DNA of 35,423 nucleotides from Runella sp. GTDB taxonomy: Bacteria > Bacteroidota > Bacteroidia > Cytophagales > Spirosomataceae. The position numbers and the translations under genes are program-made. Shown piece after piece: positions 25,984-34,696 of this stretch. Where the stretch lies: contig NZ_JAIXST010000323.1 in NCBI RefSeq assembly GCF_027484545.1, forward strand, positions 1-35,423. The letters are read 5' to 3'. The notes under the pieces were generated by a model. The model made no database searches. It was not told where the DNA came from and saw nothing but the letters and a program-made list of their open reading frames with translations. Every line of letters starts with the position of its first letter. Position 1 is the first letter of the stretch.

Positions 25984-27042
25984 TTACTCAGGTTTTCCGT
26001 CATCAACCACGTTTGGTTCCAGCGTATCTACCAGCGCGTTTTCATCTTCGTTAACTTTGGCGCGGATTTTAGCTTCGAGTTCTTCGGTGAGTTCCGGATT
26101 GTCTTTCAACAATTGCTTCACGGCATCACGGCCCTGCGAAAGGCGATTGCCTCCGTAGCTAAACCATGAACCCGATTTTTTGACAATTTCCAGTTCTACG
26201 GCCAAGTCAATGATTTCGCCCACTTTGGAGATACCTTCGCCGTACATGATGTCAAATTCAATCACTTTGAACGGTGGTGCCAATTTGTTTTTTACCACTT
26301 TTACCTTCGTACGGTTACCGGTGATATTATCAGCGCTTTCTTTGATTTGTCCAATACGACGTATATCCAAACGTACCGAAGCGTAGTACTTGAGAGCGTT
26401 ACCACCCGTCGTTGTTTCCGGGCTTCCAAACATCACGCCGATTTTATCGCGTAATTGGTTGATAAAGATACAGCAGCAGTTGGTACGGTTGATAACACCC
26501 GTTAATTTACGTAAGGCCTGCGACATCAAACGGGCTTGTAAACCCATTTTGCTGTCTCCCATTTCACCTTCGATTTCGGCTTTGGGAACCAGAGCCGCCA
26601 CAGAGTCAATGACAATAATGTCAATCGCACCCGACGAAATCAAATGTTCGGCGATTTCGAGGGCTTGTTCTCCGTTATCAGGCTGTGAAATAAGGAGGTT
26701 TTGAGTGTCAATCCCTAATTTTTGGGCATAACTGCGATCAAAAGCGTGCTCAGCATCAATGAAGGCCGCCAAACCGCCGGCTTTCTGTGCTTCAGCAATG
26801 CAGTGCATGGCAAGAGTGGTCTTTCCTGAAGATTCAGGGCCGTAGATTTCTACGACACGACCGCGCGGTATTCCGCCAATTCCTAACGCTAAGTCCAAAC
26901 CAACCGAACCAGTTGAAATGACTTCTACGTCCATTACTTTTTTGTCACTGAGACGCATTACAGTGCCTTTTCCGTAGGCTTTGTCCAGCTTCTCCAGCGT
27001 TGTTTGCAGGGCTTTAAATTTTTGTTCTTTGTTGTCTGCCAT
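25984..27042 (-). CDS. recA: Recombinase RecA
   Basis: A 352-residue RecA, the ATP-dependent strand-exchange protein and SOS co-protease. The start at [20 protein letters not shown] gives the usual N-terminus. Walker A GPESSGKT is at residues 68-75, Walker B-like [12 protein letters not shown] follows, and [21 protein letters not shown] is the DNA-binding loop region. The C-terminus is acidic ([13 protein letters not shown]), as in other RecA proteins. No SOS box or LexA gene was recognised nearby. Confidence 0.98.
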   Translation of the reverse strand: MADNKEQKFKALQTTLEKLDKAYGKGTVMRLSDKKVMDVEVISTGSVGLDLALGIGGIPRGRVVEIYGPESSGKTTLAMHCIAEAQKAGGLAAFIDAEHAFDRSYAQKLGIDTQNLLISQPDNGEQALEIAEHLISSGAIDIIVIDSVAALVPKAEIEGEMGDSKMGLQARLMSQALRKLTGVINRTNCCCIFINQLRDKIGVMFGSPETTTGGNALKYYASVRLDIRRIGQIKESADNITGNRTKVKVVKNKLAPPFKVIEFDIMYGEGISKVGEIIDLAVELEIVKKSGSWFSYGGNRLSQGRDAVKQLLKDNPELTEELEAKIRAKVNEDENALVDTLEPNVVDDGKPE

Positions 27043-27207
27043 GGTTGATTTTTGAAAATAAAACAAGAGGATTCTTTCAACGTAAAATTACAATTTTTAT
27101 TTAGTTTTCCCAAAGAAAAATGGGTAAAATTGCCCCTTAAACCTACCATTTTTTACACTTTTTTTAGTAAAAAATGGCAAAGCGAAACTCCAATAAATTT
27201 TTCTCAA

Positions 27208-28355
27208 ATGTCTATCCAACAAAAAGCGTTTTTGGCTTCAAAATTCCTTATCGCAGTCTTTTTATTTGGTTTTTTGTGTACTTCCTGCGGCAATCCGCTC
27301 ATTCCCAAAGCCCGTTTTTCGGCCGAATATCAAGGCCAAAATCGCCAACAAGCCACCATCGAAATGCCCGAAAGTTACGAATTAAGTGCCATTCTGGTGG
27401 CACTTACGGGCTATCGAAATGTGCTGAACGACAAAGACCCTTATGTTCAGGCCGTAAAAACCCATTTTTCCCCCTTCAAAGACCATCCAATGGTCATGTA
27501 TGTGGCAAAAAAGATGACCAAATTGGGCAGTTATAACTACGTCCAATTCCGCAAAGACGCCATCATGCGTAGCTTTACTTCTGAAGATAACCTCATTAAC
27601 AACGGAGTCTACCGAATTAAATTCCCTATCAACGCCCTCACGCTGGGGCTTGCCGACCGCCCCGCCTTGCTCCGTGATTTCGTCGAAAAATCAAATTTTA
27701 GGGCTTTTTATGCCCAACATAAAGACTACTACCAACGACAAATTGCCCGTGCGGAACTGTATATGCCCATGCAAAAAATGTGGAAATGGGCCGAAAGTCA
27801 GTTTCCAACGCGTTATGACAGCTATAAAATCTACCTGACTGCCATGGACGGCGGCTTTCATTTTACGTTTCGGGTAGCCAATAATGGCTTTCAACAAACC
27901 CTCATGTTTGTCACCGCCCCCAACGACCTTCCCGACACGCGCTCGGAGGCAGAAAAAGAAGGGGCTTGGTCGCGGATGGTTTTTACTGAAATAGACCACA
28001 ACTACGTCAATCCGGTCACGGACACCTACCGCAAGCAGAAGCGGCCATGCCCGATTGGAAAAAATGGAATCAAACCAAAACGGGGAATAAAGGCATGTAC
28101 GAATCGGCCTATTTGACCTTCAACGAATACATGACCTGGGCCGTTTTCAGCCTCTACGCTTACGATAATTTCAGCGCCGAAGATTTTGAAAAAATCAACA
28201 AAAAGGAAGAAGATTTTATGGCGAACGGGCGCGGTTTTCATCGGTTCAAAGAGTTCAACCAATTTGTGCTAACTTGCTACAAAAATCGCACTGCCAACCA
28301 AACAGCAGCTGACCTGTACCCCGCCATCATCGAATGGCTCAAAAATCAACCTTAA
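27208..28355 (+). pseudogene. Lipoprotein resembling DUF4932 family, frameshifted
   Basis: The first frame starts MSIQQKAFLASKFLIAVFLF and has a lipobox at FLCTSCGN, so the product would be a lipoprotein. It reads ESYELSAILVALTGYRNVL and later MVFTEIDHNYVNPVTDTYR, then diverges at about 28025-28045. The following frame, 1 base back, continues with MPDWKKWNQTKTGNKGMYE, AYLTFNEYMTWAVFSLYAYD and ends IIEWLKNQP at 28355. Joined, the protein is about 380 residues. The pattern (ELxxIxxALT near the start, ExxHxxVNP, FNEYMTWAV) resembles DUF4932 lipoproteins, an assignment by eye. In that group an HExxH-like zincin motif is possible; here the first histidine is threonine (TEIDH). The lesion looks like a single-base deletion and could be a sequencing error. 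Confidence 0.72.
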
Positions 28356-28369
28356 ACCTACCCTGCGCT

Positions 28370-29605
28370 ATGTTTCCAACCCCTAAATCCTCTTTTCTGA
28401 ATCTCTCCATAGTCACTTTGATAATGGGTATGGTATGTATGAGTTGTTCCTCTTCCAAAAACGAAACTATGTCTTCCGCTTCAAACTCTTTCGGGGCTGA
28501 CCTCGAATTCTTAAAAAAATACCAAAAACCACTCGTCCTTACTGCCCCTGACGACGACTCTGCCCAAGTAGCCGTCATTGGTACCTTGCAAGGCCGCGTC
28601 ATGACCTCTACGGCCAACGGTACTTCCGGCAACAGCTACGGCTGGTTGAATTATAAACTGCTCGAATCGGGTAAATTCACGCCTCACATGAGTGCCTTCG
28701 GCGGCGAAGACCGCTTCTGGATAGGTCCCGAAGGCGGACAGTTTTCCATTTATTTTCAACAAGGTAAACAATTCGTATTCGACGATTGGCAGGTACCCGC
28801 CGTCATTGATTCCGAGCCGTTTGAGGTGGTTTCTTCCGATAAATCCAAAGCAGCATTTCGTAAAACCGCTTCGCTGACCAATTATTCAGGCACCAAATTC
28901 GACATTGTCATTGACCGCAGCGTGGAAGCGCTCAGCAAAGTGGAAGTGGAAACGGCCATCAATTTCCCGCTCAAAGACGTAAAAACGGTGGCCTACGAAA
29001 CCGTGAGTAAAATCACCAATCAAGGCCCCGACTGGAAAAAAGAAACGGGATTGCTTTCCATCTGGATTTTGGGGATGTTTAATCCTACTCCCCAAACAAC
29101 AATTGTGATTCCTTTTAAAGGCGGCGCTGATCATAAAAGCAAAATCAACGACAGTTATTTCGGCAAAGTCCCCGCCGAGCGCCTCATCATCGAAGACAGC
29201 GTGTTGTACTTCAAAGCCGACGGCAAACACCGCAGCAAGATCGGCCTTCCGCCGAGCATTGCGAAGCCTGCGATGGGAAGTTATGATTCCGAAAAAGGGG
29301 TATTAACGATCGTGACCTACGATTTAGACCCCACCGGCGACTACGTCAACTCGATGTGGGAAATCCAGAAAGAACCCTTCAAAGGCGACGCTGCCAACTC
29401 TTACAACGACGGCCCGGTAGAAGACGGCACTCAAATGGGTCCGTTCTACGAACTGGAATCTTCCTCTCCCGCCAAAGCCCTCAAAAAAGGCGAAACCCTC
29501 ACCCACCGCAGCCGCACCTATCACTTTGAAGGCGATAAAACAGCGCTGAATGCAGTGGCAAGGAGAATGCTGGGCGTGAGTTTGGAAGAAATCGCAAAGC
29601 ATTGA
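28370..29605 (+). CDS. DUF6786 family lipoprotein
   Basis: A 411-residue lipoprotein. The start at MFPTPKSSFLNLSIVTLIMG is chosen because it gives a clean signal peptide with lipobox GMVCMSCSSSK. The mature part has QVAVIGTLQGRVMTSTANG, SYGWLNYKL, FGGEDRFWIGPEGGQFSIYF, which is the signature of the Bacteroidota DUF6786 family. These have a carbohydrate-binding/mutarotase-like beta-sandwich look, but no activity is known. It begins 14 bases after the frameshifted lipoprotein and is followed by a GH116-like glycosidase, so a role in extracellular glycan handling is plausible by context only. Confidence 0.82.
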   Translation: MFPTPKSSFLNLSIVTLIMGMVCMSCSSSKNETMSSASNSFGADLEFLKKYQKPLVLTAPDDDSAQVAVIGTLQGRVMTSTANGTSGNSYGWLNYKLLESGKFTPHMSAFGGEDRFWIGPEGGQFSIYFQQGKQFVFDDWQVPAVIDSEPFEVVSSDKSKAAFRKTASLTNYSGTKFDIVIDRSVEALSKVEVETAINFPLKDVKTVAYETVSKITNQGPDWKKETGLLSIWILGMFNPTPQTTIVIPFKGGADHKSKINDSYFGKVPAERLIIEDSVLYFKADGKHRSKIGLPPSIAKPAMGSYDSEKGVLTIVTYDLDPTGDYVNSMWEIQKEPFKGDAANSYNDGPVEDGTQMGPFYELESSSPAKALKKGETLTHRSRTYHFEGDKTALNAVARRMLGVSLEEIAKH

Positions 29606-29611
29606 TTTTTT

Positions 29612-29717
29612 AACCACAGAGTTCCACCGAGTTGATACACAGAGTCTCACAGAGAGCAACTCCGTGTAACTCTGTGCCGGACTCTGTGAAACCGCTGCGG
29701 CGGACCGCTCCGTGGTA
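29612..29717. repeat. CACAGAG-rich inverted repeat element
   Basis: The 133-base gap between the DUF6786 and GH116 genes holds repeated CACAGAG / CTCTGTG motifs (ACCACAGAG at 29613-29621, ACACAGAGT, TCACAGAG, AACTCTGTG, GACTCTGTG) and ends with CTCCGTGGT, the complement of ACCACGGAG. It can fold into a long imperfect hairpin and is related to the element at 16780-16847. A GC-rich patch (CCGCTGCGGCGG) is inside it. Confidence 0.65.
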
Positions 29718-29738
29718 TAATAAAAAAATGAACCCAAA

Positions 29739-32309
29739 ATGAAAAAACTCCTTTTCCTCCTCTGCATCGCTACTCAAGCCCTCGCCCAATCGCCTTGGAA
29801 ACCGCAAAAGTGGCCCATACTGAAACATTACGACCAACAACACCTCACGCGCATTGCCATGCCCATCGGCGGTATCGGAACGGGCACGGTGTCATTGGGT
29901 GGACGCGGGCAGTTGCAGGATTGGGAAATTATGAACCGTCCGGGCAAAGGATTCAGTACGACCTTGCCGGGCAATATGGCGCCATTCTTCGCCATTTACG
30001 TCAAAAAACCGACGGAAAAGGCGCAAGCCAAAGCCCTCATCGGCCCGCTCGAAACGCATGAGTACCAACACATGGAAGGGCGTCCCGTGGACCATCACGG
30101 TCTGCCGCGTTTTGCCAAAGCGAGTTTTGACGCTGCGTATCCGTTTGGACAGGTGAATTTGTCGGACGAAAAAATGCCCGTTACCGTTCAGATCAAAGCC
30201 TTCAACCCCCTCATTCCCGGCGATGCCGAGCGCAGCGGCCTTCCGATGGCGACTTTGACGTACCAAGTGACCAACACCTCCAACCAACCGCTGACGGTTT
30301 CGGTCGCGGGTTCAATGCGAAATTTTGTGGGGAAAGACGGTTCCAAAGGCTCCAAATCGTGGAAAGGAGAGTTCAATCCGTCGGGTGCAAAGCAGAATAA
30401 AAATCAATTTCGACAAGGAAAAGCAGGTCAGGGCATTTTCATGTATTCCGACGGAGTGGACAAAGCCGACCCCGCGTGGGGAACGATTGCCCTGAGTACC
30501 AACGCCGTTGGAGACGTCAGCTACCGCACATCGTCTGTGCCCAACGCCTGGGAAAATGCGTTGCTGGATTTTTGGGATGATTTTACGGACGACGGAAAAC
30601 TGACCGAAAAAACCACCTTCGCCGATGAAGACCCGATGGCGTCGTTGGCGGTAAAGAAAACGATTCAACCCAAACAAACCGAGTCGTTTACGTTCTTTAT
30701 CACGTGGCATTTTCCCAACCGCTTTGCGTGGTCGAAAGAGCGCGTGGGCAACTACTACACCACTCGCTACGCCGACGCCTGGGACGTAGCCGAAAAGGCC
30801 GTTCCGCAATTACCCCAACTTGAAAATGAGACATTGCTCTTTGTCAATAGTTTCCTAAAAAGCGATTATCCCGAAGCCGTCAAAGAAGCGGCGCTGTTCA
30901 ATCTCAGTACGTTGCGCTCGCAAACGGTTTTCCGCACCGAAGACGGTCGCATGTTTGGTTGGGAGGGCGTCATGGATAGTGAAGGCTCCTGCGCGGGTTC
31001 GTGTACGCACGTTTGGAACTACGAACAGGCCACGGCCTTTTTATTCGGTGATCTGGCCCAAACCATGCGTGACGTGGAGTTTAACTACGCCCTCGACAGC
31101 ACCTCGGGCATCATGCAGTTCCGGGTGGGCCTGCCGCTAAATAAAGGCGCGGGCAACGGCATGGCCGCCGCCGACGGGCAAATGGGCACCATCATGAAGT
31201 TTTACCGCGATTGGCAACTGTCGGGCAATACGGCTTTTCTACAAAAAAACTGGCCAAAGATTAAGCGCGCGTTGGCCTTTGCGTGGGTGCCCGACGGCTG
31301 GGACGGCAACCTCGACGGCGTCATGGACGGGGCGCAGCACAACACCATGGACGTGGAATATTTCGGGCCCAATCCGCAAATGCAAATTTGGTATTTGGGG
31401 GCGTTGAAAGCCGCCGAGAAAATGGCCGAAGCCATGCACGATGCCGCTTTTGCGCAGCAATGCAAAACCCTGTTTCAAAGCGGCAGCACGTGGGCCGACC
31501 AACAGTTGTTCAACGGTGAATATTACGAGCAACAGGTGATCTCGCCCGTAGGACGCAAGTTCGCGAAGGGCACGATGTCGGGTTGGAACAGCATCAAGGG
31601 CGATTTTCCGCCGTTTCAGTTGGCCAAAGGCTGTTTGGTGGACCAATTGGTGGGGCAATTCATGGCGCACGTGTGCGGTTTGGGCTATTTGGTGAAACCG
31701 CAAAACGTGCAGACCTCGCTGAAATCCATTTTGAAATACAACTACCGCGCCACGCTGACGGAGCATTTTAACAACATGCGCTCCTACGCCCTGGCCGACG
31801 AGCCCGCGTTGCTCATGGCAAGTTGGCCCAAAGGCCGCCCCACGGTGCCGTTCCCGTATTTTGCCGAAGTGATGACGGGTTTTGAATACACCGCCGCCAT
31901 CGGCATGCTCTACGAAAACATGACCGACGATGGCCTCCAATGCATCCAAAACATCCGCTATCGCTACGACGGGGCCAAGCGTAGCCCCTTTGACGAAGCC
32001 GAATGCGGCCACCACTACGCCCGCGCCATGATCAGCTGGGCTTCTACCTTGGCCCTGAGCGGTTTCCAGTACTCAGGCGTAGAAAAAACCCTTCATTTCA
32101 ACGACCAACCCGGCACGTTTTTCTGGTCCAACGGCTACGCGTGGGGAACCTGTACGAAGCAAAAACAGGGCACCCAACTCAAAACTACCCTCACCGTTTT
32201 GCACGGGCAACTACCCGTTCAAACCGTACAGATTGGCAATAAAAAAGTACATGAATTGGCGACGAATACAGTTTTGAAGGTTGGGGAGAAGGTGGGGTTT
32301 GTGCGGTAG
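29739..32309 (+). CDS. GH116-like glycoside hydrolase (GBA2-type, DUF608)
   Basis: An 856-residue exported protein (signal peptide MKKLLFLLCIATQALAQS). The N-terminal domain (about residues 30-330) matches the GH116 N-domain pattern: RIAMPIGGIGTGTVSLGGRG, QDWEIMNRPGKGF. The catalytic (alpha/alpha)6 domain follows, with TEDGRMFGWEGV, EGSCAGSCTHVWNYEQATAF, FRVGLPLNKG, DGAQHNTMDVEYFGPNPQMQ, and the end block FDEAECGHHYARAMISW. GH116 enzymes are beta-glucosidases/beta-xylosidases, and the family includes non-lysosomal glucosylceramidase; the substrate here is unknown. The gene is much richer in G+C than its neighbours (42 of 60 bases in 31261-31320) and has long open frames on the other strand for that reason. 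Confidence 0.88.
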   Translation: MKKLLFLLCIATQALAQSPWKPQKWPILKHYDQQHLTRIAMPIGGIGTGTVSLGGRGQLQDWEIMNRPGKGFSTTLPGNMAPFFAIYVKKPTEKAQAKALIGPLETHEYQHMEGRPVDHHGLPRFAKASFDAAYPFGQVNLSDEKMPVTVQIKAFNPLIPGDAERSGLPMATLTYQVTNTSNQPLTVSVAGSMRNFVGKDGSKGSKSWKGEFNPSGAKQNKNQFRQGKAGQGIFMYSDGVDKADPAWGTIALSTNAVGDVSYRTSSVPNAWENALLDFWDDFTDDGKLTEKTTFADEDPMASLAVKKTIQPKQTESFTFFITWHFPNRFAWSKERVGNYYTTRYADAWDVAEKAVPQLPQLENETLLFVNSFLKSDYPEAVKEAALFNLSTLRSQTVFRTEDGRMFGWEGVMDSEGSCAGSCTHVWNYEQATAFLFGDLAQTMRDVEFNYALDSTSGIMQFRVGLPLNKGAGNGMAAADGQMGTIMKFYRDWQLSGNTAFLQKNWPKIKRALAFAWVPDGWDGNLDGVMDGAQHNTMDVEYFGPNPQMQIWYLGALKAAEKMAEAMHDAAFAQQCKTLFQSGSTWADQQLFNGEYYEQQVISPVGRKFAKGTMSGWNSIKGDFPPFQLAKGCLVDQLVGQFMAHVCGLGYLVKPQNVQTSLKSILKYNYRATLTEHFNNMRSYALADEPALLMASWPKGRPTVPFPYFAEVMTGFEYTAAIGMLYENMTDDGLQCIQNIRYRYDGAKRSPFDEAECGHHYARAMISWASTLALSGFQYSGVEKTLHFNDQPGTFFWSNGYAWGTCTKQKQGTQLKTTLTVLHGQLPVQTVQIGNKKVHELATNTVLKVGEKVGFVR

Positions 32310-32323
32310 AGGGCAATGTGTTT

Positions 32324-32547
32324 TATGCCGTTGGTGCGGGGCCCGCAGCGGCCGGGGCCGCCCGAGCGGGACCGTGCCCGTGCAGTGTTTTTTCACCACC
32401 AACTTTCCCAAGAGAGCAGTCGGTCATAAGACCAACTGCGGCATAATAATCGAATAAAAGAGTGAATTTTTCACCGCCTATTCGGGTTTGTCCTATATTT
32501 ATGCCGTTGGTGGTGTTTTTTCACCGCCAACCTTCCCAAAAGAGCAA
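32324..32547. repeat. Pair of direct repeats, one interrupted by a GC-rich element
   Basis: ATGCCGTTGGTG occurs at 32325-32336 and 32501-32512. In the second copy it runs straight into GTGTTTTTTCACC(G/A)CCAA; in the first copy 48 bases (32337-32384) come between. Both copies continue with a similar CTTTCCCAAGAGAGCA / CCTTCCCAAAAGAGCA. Each intact copy can form a 9-bp hairpin (TTGGTGGTG with CACCRCCAA) with a T6 loop. An inverted copy of the start (ACCAACTGCGGCATAA at 32431-32446) lies between them. Confidence 0.85.
32354..32383. repeat. GC-rich dispersed repeat, copy 2
   Basis: 28 of 30 bases match 9601-9630 in the same orientation. It forms the 3' two-thirds of the 48-base segment that interrupts the direct repeat; the 5' part adds GGGGCCCGC and GCGGCCGGGGCCGC, which are themselves near-palindromic. 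Confidence 0.85.
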
Positions 32548-32578
32548 AAAGCATTAACAAAATCAAGAATTAATTTAA

Positions 32579-34562
32579 ATGCAGATCATTCACAAAATAG
32601 ACGACTTTCTATTTACCATTTTCCCTGAACTAACGGGGGGGGGGTAGTAATATACTGATTATCAATGAGTTAACAAATTTTTACACTTACGGACCCTACA
32701 AGCCAAAAGTAACCATTGATACTAATTGGGTAAAAATAGAAATTGATACCCCAAGCATTCTCTCACAGGAAGCCGACTACAAAAAGACCATTGCCCTTTG
32801 TGAAAAGGGAAAATACTCCGAGGCAAAACCAATCCTAAAAATTCTCATTGAAAAAAAACCAACAAATTCGGAATACCACCGAATTATGGGGCAAATACTG
32901 TCTGATGAAGGAGACCAAGACGAAGCAATCAATTGTTTAATTGATGCGCTCCGTTGGGACCCCAAAAACGGTTGGGCGCTACTTATGATGGGCAACATCT
33001 TTGCAAAATTCAAAGATGATATTCCCACGGCAATGAAATATTATGACCAAGCACTGCTTGCCAATGTGCGTGATTTCATCAGTCTGACCAATATCGGTTA
33101 TTTGCTGCTGCAAGAAAATAGCCTCGAAAAAGCAAAAAAATACTTCAACGAAGCCCTTAAAATCAACCCAAATTTTCCGAATGTTCATTTTGGTTTGGGC
33201 ATGATTGCCGAAAAAGAGAATGATATTTATCGTGCTTTTGAAGCGACCGTTGAAGCCATTAAACTCAATAAAAACAAAGATATTCTCTACGAAAACTCGG
33301 TCAGACGAGCCTTTGATTTTGCCAAAAATATCGTTGAATCAGAGCCGAACAGGCAACTATTTATTGAATATCGCCATCAACTCGAATTTGCGGGTGGCAC
33401 CGAAATAGATATTGTTGAAGATACGGCTATTCCGACGGCAGCAAAAATTGAGTTTGCTGAAAATTACGACCGGCCCAAACATACCGTAAAATACAAGCCA
33501 AAATATCCTGCGATTGAGCATTTAATTATGCACGAATTGGTGCATTTGGCGTTTGTGATTGATGCCCGAAAAGCAGGACTCAACCAACTTTTTATTGCCA
33601 ATCAGCAACATAAGACGGCTTTTATCAAAAAGATTGAGCCGATTCTTCAAAAATTTCAGAAAATGGGCATTTCAGCGGATAGAATTGCCAACTATTCTGA
33701 CAGAATTTTTAATGGGCTGAATCTTCAAATTTATAATACGCCCATTGATTTATTCATCGAAGATTTTCTTTATCAGACCTATCCTGCCTTACGACCTGCC
33801 CAATTTTTATCGCTCAATGCCTTGATTCAAGAAGGTTTAAAGGCCACAACCGATAAAAAAACGCTTGAACTTTCGCCCAAAGAGGTGCTTTCAAAAAGCA
33901 AGATCTATACCCTCGTCATTGCCCTGCAATACAAGGCTTTGTTTGGCATTGATTTTATCAAAGATTTTCAGGCAAGCACCGCCGAACTGAAACAGGCACA
34001 AAGTTTTTATGAGGAATATCTGCAATACAAAACCGATAAAGAACCCGCCGAAGAATATGAGTTAATAATGAACTGGGCGGAAGATTTGCAACTCAACCAA
34101 AATTTTGAGTTGGTGGATGAACTACAATACCGCAGCAAACGACTCGACTTTGATAATCTGCTCGATGCCATTGAAAAAGACCCCTACGATTTAGACTCCA
34201 ACGACCCTTACAAACAAAGGGAAATGGAGAAATTCCAAAAGTCACAAGCGAATATTAAGTTAAACTCGGCCGTGATGATGTACATGGCGGAGGCCCTGAA
34301 ACACTTTGCCGAAATGCCGCAGGAAGCCATACAAAAGGTGGCTTTTGAGATCGCTACGCAAGGCACACAGGGCTTCAGCACCGAAAAAGCCGATTATAGA
34401 ATCAGTTCAATTTCAGGTAAAACATTTTCCGGGTATCACATACTCGCCTATTACTATGTCAGTTGGGCGTTAGCTATGCCCGAGATGCTATCGCAATTGC
34501 AACTGCCTTATGATGAGGAGTATAAAATGGCTTTGTCGATACACAAACCAAGTAACCAATAA
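32579..34562 (+). pseudogene. TPR protein with HExxH motif; 5' end out of frame at a G10 tract (possibly phase variable)
   Basis: Coding begins with ATG at 32579, directly after an in-frame TAA: MQIIHKIDDFLFTIFPELT. At the run of ten G (32635-32644) this frame stops two codons later. The +1 frame continues as SNILIINELTNFYTYGPYKP, KPKVTIDTNWVKIEIDT and then the TPR region, so nine G would give one protein of 660 residues. TPR helices span about 80-245 (ALCEKGKYSEAKPILKILIE, NIGYLLLQENSLEKAKKYFN, KINPNFPNVHFGLGMIAEK). A zincin-like motif HELVH follows (H318-E319-x-x-H322 in the repaired numbering), then a helical C-terminus. From the present sequence only an internal start such as ATG 32886 (558 residues) could give a product. 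It precedes hsdR by 134 bases on the same strand, so it may act with that restriction locus; function is unknown. Confidence 0.82.
32635..32644. repeat. Homopolymer G10 tract in coding sequence
   Basis: Ten G in a row, 57 bases into the TPR/HExxH gene. Lengths of 9 (or 6, or 12) would keep the frame; 10 breaks it. Confidence 0.95.
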
Positions 34563-34696
34563 AGAAATAATACAAGTTGGTTTTACCCAAAAACCCAACT
34601 GAATGAGCCATTTTTTGCCAACGCACGGACAGCGCATTCCGACTTTAAAACGGATTTATAAGTATTTTAACCAACTATAAATTGTAGAATATAAAA

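Noticed and set aside
28025-28045. Programmed frameshift in the DUF4932-like gene
   Set aside because: No slippery heptamer or downstream pseudoknot was seen, so a mutation or sequencing error is more likely.
30312-32015. Long minus-strand open frames opposite the GH116-like gene
   Set aside because: They arise from the high GC content of the real gene; no protein motif or start signal is visible in them.
32337-32384. GC-rich segment considered as a CRISPR-like or attachment site
   Set aside because: Only two copies, far apart, with no spacers, no tRNA and no integrase nearby; a dispersed repeat fits better.
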